This document shows, one piece after another, positions 35,818-45,267 of a stretch of DNA of 64,000 bases (the first letter of the stretch is position 1; every line of letters begins with the position of its first letter). The translations under genes were made by a program, and so were the position numbers. The notes under the pieces are model-generated. The model did not search any database. It worked only from the letters and a program-made list of their open reading frames with translations, and had not been told where the DNA came from. The DNA is from Proteus mirabilis ATCC 29906 (GTDB lineage Bacteria > Pseudomonadota > Gammaproteobacteria > Enterobacterales > Enterobacteriaceae). The stretch is taken from positions 514,332 through 578,331 of the forward strand of contig NZ_GG668576.1 of NCBI RefSeq assembly GCF_000160755.1, given 5' to 3'.

Positions 35818-37389
35818 ATGAAAGTGAAAACCAAATTATTATCATTACTTGTGATGGGTGCTCTCAGTGCCCCTGTATTGGCAGCAACACCCGCCAATAC
35901 ATTGATTGTAGTACAAGGCCTTGATGATATTGTTAGCCTTGATCCTGCCGAAAGTAACGAATTATCAAGTATTCAGACCGTACCAAGTTTATATCAACGT
36001 ATTGTTCAGCCTAACCGTGACAATCCAGAAATTAACGAGCCAATTTTAGTCGAGAGTTGGCAGGCTCACCCTGAACAAAAATCTATCGTCTTTAAAATTA
36101 AACAGGATGCAAAATTTGCCTCCGGTAATAGCGTACGCCCAGAAGATATTATCTTCTCTTACCAGCGTGCAGTGACGATGAATAAATCCCCTGCTTTTAT
36201 TTTAAATGTGCTAGGTTGGAAAGCAGATAATATTAATACCCTATTGAAAAAAGTCAGTGATAAAGAGATTGAAGTACGTTGGACAGCAGATGTTAGCCCT
36301 GATGTGGTACTTAACATCCTTTCTACACCAATCGCTTCTATTGTTGATGAGAAATTGATTGCCGCACATATTAAAAATAATGACTTTGGTAATAATTGGC
36401 TAAAAATGAATTCGGCTGGTAGTGGTGCTTATAAAATGCGTGCCTACAAACCTCGCCAAGCCATTGTGTTAGAAGCTAACCCTCTTTCACCGACCGGTGC
36501 GCCTAAGATAGCCAATATTATTATCAAAAATGTGCCCGATCCCGCTTCACGCCGTCTGTTAATTGAAAAAGGCGATGCGGATATTGCCCGTGACTTAGGT
36601 ACAGACCAAACTGCAGCATTAGCAGGTAAACCTGGCATTCAAATTTTAAATATCCCTTCTGCTGAGCAAGTCTATATGGCGTTTAATACCGGTAGCGGAA
36701 ATCCGCTTCTTAGCAATCCGGCATTTTGGCAAGCAGCGCGCTATTTGGTCGATTATAAAGGGATCACCAATGACTTAATGCGTGGGCAATATTTTATTCA
36801 CCAAAGTTTCTTACCGGTGGGATTACCGGGGGCATTAGAAGATAATCCATTTAGTTTTGATCCGCAAAAAGCGAAAGATATCTTAGCAAAAGCAGGAATT
36901 ACTCATGCACGTTTTACTCTCGATGTAGAAAACAAAGTTCCTTACATCACCGTTGCACAATCTATTCAAGCAAGCTTTGCACAAGCGGGTGTACAGGTTG
37001 ATCTGTTACCTGCTGCCGGTAGTCAAGTTTATAGCCGAGTGAGAGCAAGGCAGCACCAAGCGGCGATCCGTTTTTGGATCCCCGACTATTTTGATGCTCA
37101 CTCCAATGCTAGCGCTTTTGCCTATAATGACGGGCAATCAAATACCGTGGCTTGGTTAAATAATTGGAATATTCCTGAGTTAAGTAAACAAACACTCGTC
37201 GCCCTTAATGAAGCGGATAAGGCTAAACGTCAGTCCCTTTATACTGAAATGCAAAAAGAGCTACAACGCAGTTCACCTTACGTGTTTATCGACCAAGGCA
37301 AAAATCAGATTGTATTACGGGATAACGTGAAAGGTTATGCTCAAGGTCTAAATGCCGATATGGTCTATTACGACAAAGTCACTAAGTGA
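35818..37389 (+). CDS. ABC importer, periplasmic substrate-binding protein (SBP family 5)
   Basis: 523 residues with a signal peptide ending S-A-P-V-L-A-A. The SBP_bac_5 pattern is recognisable (S-L-D-P-A near residue 40, then F-K-I-K-Q-D-A-K-F-A-S-G). It differs clearly from the OppA proteins in this window and from NikA as I recall it, so peptide, nickel or another small ligand are all possible. First gene of a complete five-gene cluster (binding protein, two permeases, two ATPases). A good ribosome site, AGGGAG, precedes the ATG. Confidence 0.85.
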   Translation: MKVKTKLLSLLVMGALSAPVLAATPANTLIVVQGLDDIVSLDPAESNELSSIQTVPSLYQRIVQPNRDNPEINEPILVESWQAHPEQKSIVFKIKQDAKFASGNSVRPEDIIFSYQRAVTMNKSPAFILNVLGWKADNINTLLKKVSDKEIEVRWTADVSPDVVLNILSTPIASIVDEKLIAAHIKNNDFGNNWLKMNSAGSGAYKMRAYKPRQAIVLEANPLSPTGAPKIANIIIKNVPDPASRRLLIEKGDADIARDLGTDQTAALAGKPGIQILNIPSAEQVYMAFNTGSGNPLLSNPAFWQAARYLVDYKGITNDLMRGQYFIHQSFLPVGLPGALEDNPFSFDPQKAKDILAKAGITHARFTLDVENKVPYITVAQSIQASFAQAGVQVDLLPAAGSQVYSRVRARQHQAAIRFWIPDYFDAHSNASAFAYNDGQSNTVAWLNNWNIPELSKQTLVALNEADKAKRQSLYTEMQKELQRSSPYVFIDQGKNQIVLRDNVKGYAQGLNADMVYYDKVTK

Positions 37390-37463
37390 TCATTTTCCTG
37401 CCGCCACTCACAATCATGTTATTGTGAGTGGTCTATTTTTTGCGATTTCAAGGCTGTTGCCGT

Positions 37464-38504
37464 ATGAATACACTCACGATATCCACTCGCCTAAAAAGCC
37501 AGTTGTTTACCTTGGTTCAAGGTATATTGACATTGGCGCTAACACTTTTAGGGTTACTGGTTATTACTTTTACGCTTTCTGCGTTTTCCCCTGTTGATCC
37601 TGTTTTACAAATTGTTGGTGATCACGCCAGTATTGAAACTTATAATCAAGTAAAACATGAGTTAGGGTTAGATTTACCCATCTACATGCAATTTTTCCAC
37701 TATGTAGAAGCACTATTGCAAGGAAATTTAGGTACGGCGACGTCAACGGGTCAACCGGTATTTGATGATTTAATCGCCACCTTTCCAGCCACTTTGGAAT
37801 TAGCCACTGTCGCCTTAGTCATTGGCGCTAGTTTGGGGATTTTATTTGGTGTGTTATGTGCGCGTTTTGTTGGCACCCCCTTTGATTTTACCTTACGCTT
37901 TTTAACGCTATTAGGTAGCTCAGTCCCTATTTTCTGGTTAGGTTTGATATTACTCCTTATTTTTTATGCCACATTGCAATGGACAGCAGGCCCAGGACGT
38001 TTGGATGATATTTATCAATTTACCATTGAGCCTGTAACCGGCTTTGCCTTGATTGACACTCTACTGGCAGGTGATAAAGATGCCTTTCTAAACGCCCTAT
38101 CACATCTCATATTACCGGTTTCTCTGCTAGCCTATTTTGCGCTGGCATCTATTACCCGTTTAACACGCTCTGCCTGTTTAAATGAGATGAATAAAGAGTA
38201 CGTCACTCTCGCCAGAGCAAAAGGGATTGGCGAATTACGTCTCTTATTTACCCATGTATTACCTAATATTCGCGGTGTGTTGATGACCATTATCGCCTTG
38301 TCTTATACAGGGATGTTAGAAGGTGCCGTATTAACAGAAACGGTATTTTCTTGGCCGGGGATTGGTCGTTATCTCACAACGGCTCTCTTTGCGGGTGATA
38401 CCACCGCAATTATGGGGGGCACACTTGTTATTGGTCTATGTTTTGTGCTGATTAATAATATGACAGATATCGTTATTCGTTTGACTGATCCGAGGTTACG
38501 CTAA
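37464..38504 (+). CDS. ABC importer permease (DppB/NikB type)
   Basis: About 346 residues with six hydrophobic helices. The EAA loop is at T-L-A-R-A-K-G-I-G-E-L-R-L-L-F-T-H-V and the C-terminus ends T-D-P-R-L-R, typical of the OppB/DppB family. The ATG at 37464 is preferred for the start; the frame opens at 37428 with a hydrophobic extension of no clear function. It overlaps the next gene by one nt (TAATG). Confidence 0.85.
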   Translation: MNTLTISTRLKSQLFTLVQGILTLALTLLGLLVITFTLSAFSPVDPVLQIVGDHASIETYNQVKHELGLDLPIYMQFFHYVEALLQGNLGTATSTGQPVFDDLIATFPATLELATVALVIGASLGILFGVLCARFVGTPFDFTLRFLTLLGSSVPIFWLGLILLLIFYATLQWTAGPGRLDDIYQFTIEPVTGFALIDTLLAGDKDAFLNALSHLILPVSLLAYFALASITRLTRSACLNEMNKEYVTLARAKGIGELRLLFTHVLPNIRGVLMTIIALSYTGMLEGAVLTETVFSWPGIGRYLTTALFAGDTTAIMGGTLVIGLCFVLINNMTDIVIRLTDPRLR

Positions 38505-39334
38505 TGTCACTCTCCTTTTTAACAAAAATAGCGCGTTCACCTTCAGCGTTTATCGGTCTGTCATTGTTGCTTCTTCTGCTACTAATTGCCATTTTTGCCC
38601 CTTGGCTAGCGCCTTATGATCCAAATTGGCAACACGCTGCACAACGCTTATTAGCCCCCAATGCTGCACACTGGTTAGGTACTGATAGTTATGGTCGCGA
38701 TATTCTTTCACGCTTAATTTATGGTACACGCCCAATGTTAGGTTTGGTGGGTCTTGTTGCCTTGATAACACTACCATTAGGGCTATTTATTGGCATTTTA
38801 TCCGGTTATTACGGCGGTTGGACAGAGCGGATTTTAATGCGTTTTACCGACATCATTATGTCTATGCCCTCCTTAATTTTAGCCTTTGCCTTTGTCGCCA
38901 TGTTAGGGCCGGGATTACTTAACGGTGCATTAGCCCTTGCACTTACAGCATGGCCGGCTTATGCCCGCCAAGCCCGTAGTGAAATTCAACACTTACGTAA
39001 TAGTGATTACCTTGCAGCCGCTGAAATGATGGGAATTAACGGTATTAGACTATTATGGGGGCATATTCTTCCTTTATGTTTACCGTCTGCCATTGTACGT
39101 TTAGCCCTTAATTTAGCGGTGATCATTCTTGCTGCAGCAGGTTTAGGTTTCCTTGGGCTAGGTGCTCGCCCTCCCATGGCGGAATGGGGAGCAATGATTG
39201 CCGAAGGGATGCCCGTTATTTTTGATCAGTGGTGGGTGGCAGCTATTCCGGGTACGGCAATTTTGATCAGTAGCCTTGCTTTTAACTTATTGGGTGATGG
39301 ATTACGCGATGTATTAGGAGAAAGCCATGAATAA
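38504..39334 (+). CDS. ABC importer permease (DppC/NikC type)
   Basis: 276 residues with about six helices. The G-T-D-S-Y-G-R-D-I-L-S-R segment and the EAA loop A-A-A-E-M-M-G-I-N-G-I-R-L-L-W-G are as in OppC/DppC. Translationally coupled to the gene before and overlapping the ATPase gene after by 8 nt. Confidence 0.88.
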   Translation: MSLSFLTKIARSPSAFIGLSLLLLLLLIAIFAPWLAPYDPNWQHAAQRLLAPNAAHWLGTDSYGRDILSRLIYGTRPMLGLVGLVALITLPLGLFIGILSGYYGGWTERILMRFTDIIMSMPSLILAFAFVAMLGPGLLNGALALALTAWPAYARQARSEIQHLRNSDYLAAAEMMGINGIRLLWGHILPLCLPSAIVRLALNLAVIILAAAGLGFLGLGARPPMAEWGAMIAEGMPVIFDQWWVAAIPGTAILISSLAFNLLGDGLRDVLGESHE

Positions 39335-40163
39335 AGCCCCTTTAATCGAAGTCGATAATCTGTGTATTGATTTTCCACGTGCTAGAGTGGTGAATAATGT
39401 CTCCTTTCAGTTAGGACAAGAGCGGTTAGCACTGGTGGGTGAATCTGGTTCAGGAAAATCGATGACGGCACGCTCATTAATGGGCTTAGTGCGTAAGCCG
39501 GGCAAAGTTTCTGCTGATAAATTGCATTTTATGGGGGACGATCTCCTCGCTTATTCTCCTAAGCAATGGAACCAGTTACGAGGAAAAACAATATCAATGG
39601 TATTACAAGATCCTCGTTATGCATTAAACCCAGTGAAAACCATTTATCAGCAAGTAGAAGAAACGGTAAAACTCCATCAAAAATTATCCCATAAAGATCG
39701 ACATGCATTAATTACTGAAACTTTGCTTTCTGTGGGATTACCGGAACAGAGTATTTCTCGCTACCCCGGTGAATTATCGGGCGGTATGGGACAACGCGCG
39801 ATGATCGCTATTGCGCTGATTAATAACCCAACGGTACTGATTGCGGATGAGCCAACTTCCGCACTAGATGCACAGCTACGACATCAAATATTAGAACTTA
39901 TCATTACCCAATGCGCACAACGAGATATGGCTTTGTTGTTAATTAGCCATGATCTACCTTTAGTGGCTGAATATTGTGATCGTGTTATGGTCATGTATCA
40001 AGGGGAGCAAGTGGATGAACTTGAGGCAAAAGCATTACCTCAAGCCACACATCCATACACCCGCACCTTATGGACCTGTCGCCCTAATGCGAGTACCTAT
40101 GGCACACAATTACCGGTATTAGATAGAACACTGAATTTTAAAGGTACACCTTATGCTAATTGA
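39327..40163 (+). CDS. ABC importer ATPase (DppD/NikD type, short)
   Basis: 278 residues. Walker A is G-E-S-G-S-G-K-S, the signature is L-S-G-G-M-G-Q-R and Walker B is V-L-I-A-D-E-P-T-S-A-L-D. It lacks the Cys-rich C-terminal oligopeptide domain seen in OppD and OppF here, so the pair is compact like NikDE. It overlaps both neighbours (8 and 11 nt). Confidence 0.88.
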   Translation: MNKAPLIEVDNLCIDFPRARVVNNVSFQLGQERLALVGESGSGKSMTARSLMGLVRKPGKVSADKLHFMGDDLLAYSPKQWNQLRGKTISMVLQDPRYALNPVKTIYQQVEETVKLHQKLSHKDRHALITETLLSVGLPEQSISRYPGELSGGMGQRAMIAIALINNPTVLIADEPTSALDAQLRHQILELIITQCAQRDMALLLISHDLPLVAEYCDRVMVMYQGEQVDELEAKALPQATHPYTRTLWTCRPNASTYGTQLPVLDRTLNFKGTPYAN

Positions 40164-40866
40164 TATTCATCATTTACGCGTTCAATTTGAACAAAATAGA
40201 CAGATTAAGCAGGTGGTAAAAGGTGTCAATCTACAAGTTAAACAAGGCGAAACCTTTAGTTTAATTGGTCGTTCTGGTTGCGGTAAATCAACTGTATTAC
40301 GGGTTATAGCCGGATTATTACATCATTGGCAAGGGGATATTAAGTTGTTAGGGCAAGCAATTAAGCCACAGCAACGCTTTCAAGGTAAGTTACGCCGTAA
40401 CATACAGATGGTGTTTCAAGATCCCTATGCTTCATTACACCCTCAACATCGGATAGAACGAGCATTTATTGAGCCGTTAAAAATTCATCATATTGCTTAT
40501 GATAAAACAACAATAACCTCAGCGTTAGAGCAAGTCGGTTTAGAAGGCGATATTGCTTATCGTTATCCACATCAACTATCAGGTGGACAACGTCAACGTG
40601 TGGCTATAGCCAGAGCATTACTGTTGCAACCACAGTTGTTATTGTTAGATGAGCCTACCTCTGCACTGGATATGTCGGTACAAGCAGAAATTTTAAATCT
40701 GCTTAATACCTTAAAAAAACAACATAACATGACTTACCTTTTGGTCAGCCATGATGCAGATGTTATTGCACATATGTCGGATAGCGCAGCGCTAATGGAA
40801 GAGGGTCAATTGACTTGCTATTATGATAGAAAAGCGCTTTCTCAAGGGCTTCATCGTCTTGATTAA
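40153..40866 (+). CDS. ABC importer ATPase (DppF/NikE type, short)
   Basis: 237 residues. Walker A is G-R-S-G-C-G-K-S, the signature is L-S-G-G-Q-R-Q-R and Walker B is L-L-L-L-D-E-P-T-S-A-L-D. There is no C-terminal extension. Last gene of the cluster; convergent with ychE. Confidence 0.88.
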   Translation: MLIDIHHLRVQFEQNRQIKQVVKGVNLQVKQGETFSLIGRSGCGKSTVLRVIAGLLHHWQGDIKLLGQAIKPQQRFQGKLRRNIQMVFQDPYASLHPQHRIERAFIEPLKIHHIAYDKTTITSALEQVGLEGDIAYRYPHQLSGGQRQRVAIARALLLQPQLLLLDEPTSALDMSVQAEILNLLNTLKKQHNMTYLLVSHDADVIAHMSDSAALMEEGQLTCYYDRKALSQGLHRLD

Positions 40867-40909
40867 TTAAAAATAGCAACAAAAAAGATAACAAAGAGAG
40901 AAATGATAA

Positions 40910-40936
40910 GAGCAGTATTAAATATCAATACTGCTC
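40910..40936. terminator. Stem-loop between the ABC cluster and ychE
   Basis: GAGCAGTATT (40910-40919) pairs with AATACTGCTC (40927-40936), a perfect 10-bp stem between convergent genes. T-runs are short. Confidence 0.7.
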
Positions 40937-40958
40937 CTTTGGTAATATTACACTGTGC

Positions 40959-41603
40959 TTATACTAATAATCCCGGAAAAATAGAACGTAACCCGGTGAC
41001 AATAAATTCAATACCTAACGACATCAACAATAACCCCATAATACGCGTGACAACGTTGATACCGGTTTGACCTAAGTATTTAACTAATAAAGTGGCACTA
41101 CGAAACAGTAACCAACAACAAAAAGCAAAAAAGATACTGGTCGCAGCAAGACCTAAGAAATTAGTCACCCCTTCCCAACGTGAACTCCAAACAATACAGG
41201 AGCTAATTGCGCCAGGACCTGCCATCAATGGCAATGCTAAAGGCACCACCGCAACACTGCTACGTACTGCTGATTCATTTTTTTCTTGGTTATTTTGTTT
41301 ATCTTCTCCTAAGCGCCCATTTATCATGGTCATTGCGATTGTCACTATCAGCATCCCCCCAGCGATACGAAATGAGTCAATAGAGATGCCAAAAATACTC
41401 AGTATCGAATCACCTATTAATAGGGAAATAACCAAAATAATCGCAACGGAGCCATTGGCAATTAAGTTTGTTTTATTACGTCCTGCATCCGTTTGATAAC
41501 TCGTCATACTGATAAATACAGGCAAGATCCCTATCGGGTTTACAATAGCAAAAAGACCGACAAAAAATTTAATATAACCGGATAAATCCAGCAGTGCCCC
41601 CAT
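40959..41603 (-). CDS. ychE: MarC family inner-membrane protein YchE
   Basis: 214 residues, six hydrophobic helices, E. coli YchE length. The family patterns F-A-I-V-N-P-I-G-I-L-P-V-F and P-L-A-L-P-L-M-A-G-P-G-A-I-S are intact. Function unknown despite the MarC name. As in E. coli it is divergent from adhE, but the opp operon that adjoins it there is about 12 kb away here. Confidence 0.92.
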   Translation of the reverse strand: MGALLDLSGYIKFFVGLFAIVNPIGILPVFISMTSYQTDAGRNKTNLIANGSVAIILVISLLIGDSILSIFGISIDSFRIAGGMLIVTIAMTMINGRLGEDKQNNQEKNESAVRSSVAVVPLALPLMAGPGAISSCIVWSSRWEGVTNFLGLAATSIFFAFCCWLLFRSATLLVKYLGQTGINVVTRIMGLLLMSLGIEFIVTGLRSIFPGLLV

Positions 41604-41874
41604 GAAAAGCCCCTTCTTGGCTAATAAACATGCGAATTATGCTCTAAAAGATAGAGTAACTCCAAAAAATGCGCGTTACTTTAAATCAATAAACCAGTTA
41701 ATTCTATTACTTAACATTATTTTGGCTAAATTTTTCGCTAGTAAACAACCATAACTCCAGTGATTTAATTTTATATCCTAGAGAGTCTTACAACAAAAAA
41801 ATAGTCCATTTATTTTTGTAATTAATTATCATTACCATTTAAACACTTGCTGAAAGGTGTCAGCTTGCTATTAT

Positions 41875-41890
41875 TGTGATGTAGATCACT
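41875..41890. promoter_or_regulatory. CRP site upstream of adhE
   Basis: TGTGATGTAGATCACT matches TGTGA-N6-TCACA at 9 of 10 positions. It lies 228 nt before the adhE start and 272 nt from ychE, so it more likely serves adhE. Confidence 0.7.
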
Positions 41891-41980
41891 TTAATTAATT
41901 AGAAAGATGATAAGCTGTCATCATTCAGAAAAAGGAGATCTTTTTAAAATATATTTGTATTTGTTATTGTTTTTTCTTAG

Positions 41981-42091
41981 CTTTTTAAGCAAATTAGAGC
42001 TTCTAATAATAATGACTTAAATAAGTATAGAAATTTTGATTTGAGCTATTCTTATTTAGTGATGATTTTACCGGCTAATTTGCTTAAAAAG
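41981..42091 (+). repeat. Perfect 17-bp inverted repeat in the adhE leader
   Basis: CTTTTTAAGCAAATTAG (41981-41997) is the exact reverse complement of CTAATTTGCTTAAAAAG (42075-42091), with 77 nt between. The right arm ends about 15 nt before the Shine-Dalgarno AGGAG. In RNA this makes a long stem next to the ribosome site. E. coli adhE needs RNase III to open its leader, so this is a plausible RNase III target. Confidence 0.8.
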
Positions 42092-42117
42092 TTTAACATT
42101 TTATCAGGAGTCTCTTT

Positions 42118-44781
42118 ATGTCTGTAACTAACGTTACTGAACTCAATGATCTGGTTGCTCGTGTAAAAAAAGCTCAGCTTGAATTTGCTAACTTTTCTCA
42201 AGAAAAAGTTGATGCAATTTTTCGTGCTGCTGCATTAGCTGCCGCTGACGCCCGTATTCCTCTTGCAAAATTAGCTGTTGAAGAGTCTGGCATGGGTATC
42301 GTTGAAGATAAAGTGATCAAAAACCACTTTGCTTCAGAATATATCTACAATGCGTATAAGGACGAAAAAACCTGCGGTATTTTGTCTGAAGATTTAACCT
42401 ACGGTACTATCACTATTGCTGAACCTATCGGTATTATCTGTGGTATCGTGCCAACAACTAACCCTACTTCTACCGCTATTTTTAAAGCATTAATCAGCTT
42501 AAAAACACGCAACGGTATTATTTTCTCTCCACATCCACGGGCGAAATTAGCCACAAACCGTGCGGCTGAAATTGTGTTAAACGCTGCAATCGCCGCGGGT
42601 GCACCAAAAGATATTATCGGCTGGATCGATGAACCTTCAGTGGCATTATCCAATGCATTAATGCACCATGATGATATTAACCTGATCTTAGCGACAGGTG
42701 GCCCAGGAATGGTAAAAGCCGCTTACAGTTCAGGTAAACCTGCTATCGGTGTTGGTGCGGGTAATACTCCTGTTGTTATTGATGACTCAGCAGACATTAA
42801 ACGTGCAGTTGCTTCTATTTTGATGTCAAAAACCTTTGATAATGGGGTTATTTGTGCTTCAGAGCAATCTGTTATCGTCGTAGACAGTATCTATAAACAA
42901 GTTCGTGAACGTTTCGCCACTCACGGCGGCTACATGTTAACCGGTAAAGAGTTAAAAGCTGTTCAAGATATTATCTTAAAAGATGGTAACTTGAATGCGG
43001 CCATCGTTGGTCAACCGGCAGTGAAAATCGCAGAAATGGCCGGTATTGAAGTGCCTGTTAACACTAAGATTTTAATTGGTGAAGTTAAAGAAACTACTGA
43101 TGCAGAACCTTTTGCTCACGAAAAACTATCTCCTCTGTTAGCAATGTACCATGCACAAAACTTTGAAGATGCGGTACATAAAGCAGAAAAATTAGTTGAA
43201 ATGGGCGGTATTGGTCATACTTCTTGTTTATATACCGATCAAGACAACTGTCCTGAACATGTTGCCTACTTTGGCGACAAAATGAAAACTTCCCGTATTT
43301 TAATCAATACACCGGCATCACAAGGGGGTATTGGTGACTTATACAACTTTAAACTCGCTCCTTCTCTCACTTTAGGCTGTGGCTCATGGGGTGGTAACTC
43401 CATTTCTGAGAACGTAGGGCCAAAACACCTTATCAACACTAAAACCGTGGCGAAAAGAGCAGAAAATATGTTGTGGCACAAACTTCCTAAATCAATTTAT
43501 TTCCGCCGTGGTTGCTTACCTATTGCACTGGAAGAGATTGCAACTGATGGTAAAAAACGCGCATTTATCGTTACAGACAGTTTCTTATTCAACAACGGTT
43601 ACGTTGATGAAGTGACCAATGTACTGAAAAAATTTGGTGTTGAAACGGAAGTTTTCTTTGAAGTTGAAGCAGATCCCACATTAAGTGTCGTACGCAAAGG
43701 TGCAGAGCAGATGAACAGCTTTAAACCTGATGTGATCATCGCATTAGGTGGCGGTTCACCAATGGATGCGGCTAAGATTATGTGGGTAATGTATGAACAC
43801 CCAGAAACACACTTCGAAGAATTAGCATTACGCTTTATGGATATCCGTAAACGTATTTATAAATTCCCGAAAATGGGTGTGAAGGCTCAAATGGTAGCAA
43901 TTACCACAACATCAGGTACAGGCTCTGAAGTTACACCATTTGCTGTTGTGACTGATGATGAAACAGGCCAAAAATATCCATTAGCAGACTACGCATTAAC
44001 GCCAGATATGGCGATTGTAGATGCCAATCTGGTGATGAATATGCCAAAATCACTCTGTGCTTTTGGTGGTTTAGATGCGGTGACTCACGCATTAGAAGCT
44101 TATGTTTCTGTATTAGCCAATGAGTATTCTGATGGTCAGGCACTGCAAGCTCTGAAATTGCTGAAAGAATATCTGCCAGCAAGCTATCATGAAGGTGCTA
44201 AAAATCCGGTTGCTCGTGAGCGTGTCCACAATGCAGCCACCATCGCAGGTATTGCATTTGCTAACGCCTTCTTAGGGGTTTGTCACTCAATGGCGCATAA
44301 ATTAGGCTCTGAATTCCATATTCCTCATGGTCTTGCTAATGCGTTATTAATTTCTAACGTTATTCGTTATAACGCGAATGATAACCCAACAAAACAGACT
44401 GCATTTAGCCAATATGACCGTCCACAAGCACGTCGTCGTTATGCTGAAATTGCTGATCACTTAGAACTGTCTGCTCCTGGTGATCGCACAGCCGCTAAGA
44501 TTGAAAAACTGTTAGCTTGGTTAGAAGAGATGAAATCTTCATTAGGTATCCCTGCTTCTATCCGTGAGGCGGGCGTACAAGAAAGTGATTTCTTAGCGAA
44601 AGTGGATAAATTATCAGAAGATGCGTTTGATGATCAGTGTACTGGTGCTAACCCACGTTATCCGCTGATCTCTGAGTTAAAACAACTGTTATTAGATTCT
44701 TACTACGGCCGCGAATTTAACGAGCACCCTGTTGCTGAGGTAAAAGAAGCGAAGCCTGCGAAAAAAAGCAGTAAGAAATAA
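42118..44781 (+). CDS. adhE: Bifunctional acetaldehyde-CoA / alcohol dehydrogenase
   Basis: 887 residues. The N-terminal half is CoA-acylating aldehyde dehydrogenase with catalytic C246 in F-D-N-G-V-I-C-A-S-E. The C-terminal half is an iron-dependent alcohol dehydrogenase with metal ligands in G-G-L-D-A-V-T-H-A-L-E-A and C-H-S-M-A-H-K-L-G-S-E-F-H-I-P-H-G. It converts acetyl-CoA to ethanol in fermentation and forms filaments (spirosomes). TCAGGAG precedes the ATG. It ends in a Lys-rich tail (K-K-S-S-K-K). Monocistronic, with its own terminator. Confidence 0.98.
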   Translation: MSVTNVTELNDLVARVKKAQLEFANFSQEKVDAIFRAAALAAADARIPLAKLAVEESGMGIVEDKVIKNHFASEYIYNAYKDEKTCGILSEDLTYGTITIAEPIGIICGIVPTTNPTSTAIFKALISLKTRNGIIFSPHPRAKLATNRAAEIVLNAAIAAGAPKDIIGWIDEPSVALSNALMHHDDINLILATGGPGMVKAAYSSGKPAIGVGAGNTPVVIDDSADIKRAVASILMSKTFDNGVICASEQSVIVVDSIYKQVRERFATHGGYMLTGKELKAVQDIILKDGNLNAAIVGQPAVKIAEMAGIEVPVNTKILIGEVKETTDAEPFAHEKLSPLLAMYHAQNFEDAVHKAEKLVEMGGIGHTSCLYTDQDNCPEHVAYFGDKMKTSRILINTPASQGGIGDLYNFKLAPSLTLGCGSWGGNSISENVGPKHLINTKTVAKRAENMLWHKLPKSIYFRRGCLPIALEEIATDGKKRAFIVTDSFLFNNGYVDEVTNVLKKFGVETEVFFEVEADPTLSVVRKGAEQMNSFKPDVIIALGGGSPMDAAKIMWVMYEHPETHFEELALRFMDIRKRIYKFPKMGVKAQMVAITTTSGTGSEVTPFAVVTDDETGQKYPLADYALTPDMAIVDANLVMNMPKSLCAFGGLDAVTHALEAYVSVLANEYSDGQALQALKLLKEYLPASYHEGAKNPVARERVHNAATIAGIAFANAFLGVCHSMAHKLGSEFHIPHGLANALLISNVIRYNANDNPTKQTAFSQYDRPQARRRYAEIADHLELSAPGDRTAAKIEKLLAWLEEMKSSLGIPASIREAGVQESDFLAKVDKLSEDAFDDQCTGANPRYPLISELKQLLLDSYYGREFNEHPVAEVKEAKPAKKSSKK

Positions 44782-44838
44782 TAGCGCTATCTCTGTATTA
44801 ACAGATTAGCCTTCAATCTTCGTTGATTGCTTTACTAT

Positions 44839-44867
44839 AAAACCAGCCACAAGGCTGGTTTTATTTT
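44839..44867 (+). terminator. Intrinsic terminator after adhE
   Basis: AAAACCAGCC (44839-44848) pairs with GGCTGGTTTT (44853-44862), then ATTTT. Confidence 0.9.
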
Positions 44868-45179
44868 GTCTATCAATGGATAACAATAATGTTCTAATCC
44901 CCTTATCTCTCAATTTATTTTTCTTCCTTGTATTTAATATGACGTCCAGCAAGATAGATGAGAGAGCCGCCTTGTGATTATCACTTTTAGGTATACGTTG
45001 CTAAAACAGCACCAATCGCCCTCTCCCTCATTTTTATCAACATCCATCTCTTTATTCAGCTTAACCGTGATTAAGCACTTAACGTGCTTTACAGCGCCTT
45101 GATATCTGATTACCTAGAAATGAAAACGCTAAAATTTCTCATTGAGTTAAACCACACGACACAATTATTCTTATGATAA

Positions 45180-45267
45180 GGTTTATCACACAAAAATGAG
45201 AGTTGAGCAAAAGTAGGCACTATTAATGTAATAAAATGAGGTGCTTATTTTTTAATAAGCACTTTTT
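45180..45267 (+). ncRNA. Candidate small RNA ending at an orphan terminator
   Basis: The 3' end is well defined by the terminator at 45241-45267. The 5' end is a guess: TATGAT at 45172-45177 could be a -10, but no good -35 stands at the right spacing. The transcript would be about 85-90 nt. No coding frame fits. It could instead be a leftover terminator from a lost gene. Confidence 0.25.
45241..45267 (+). terminator. Orphan intrinsic terminator
   Basis: GTGCTTAT (45241-45248) pairs with ATAAGCAC (45255-45262), then TTTTT. No annotated gene lies upstream on this strand within about 460 nt, and adhE has its own terminator. Confidence 0.75.

Larger units (their letters stand above)
41604..42117. 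other. ychE-adhE intergenic region
   Basis: 514 nt holding a CRP site and a long inverted repeat in the adhE leader, both listed separately. No gene seen. Confidence 0.6.

Noticed and set aside
35818-40866. Nickel importer nikABCDE
   Set aside because: The ATPases are short as in NikDE, but the binding protein does not resemble NikA and no NikR-type GTATGA-N16-TCATAC operator was seen.
41092-41496. 134-codon open frame opposite ychE
   Set aside because: Shadow of the conserved MarC-family gene.
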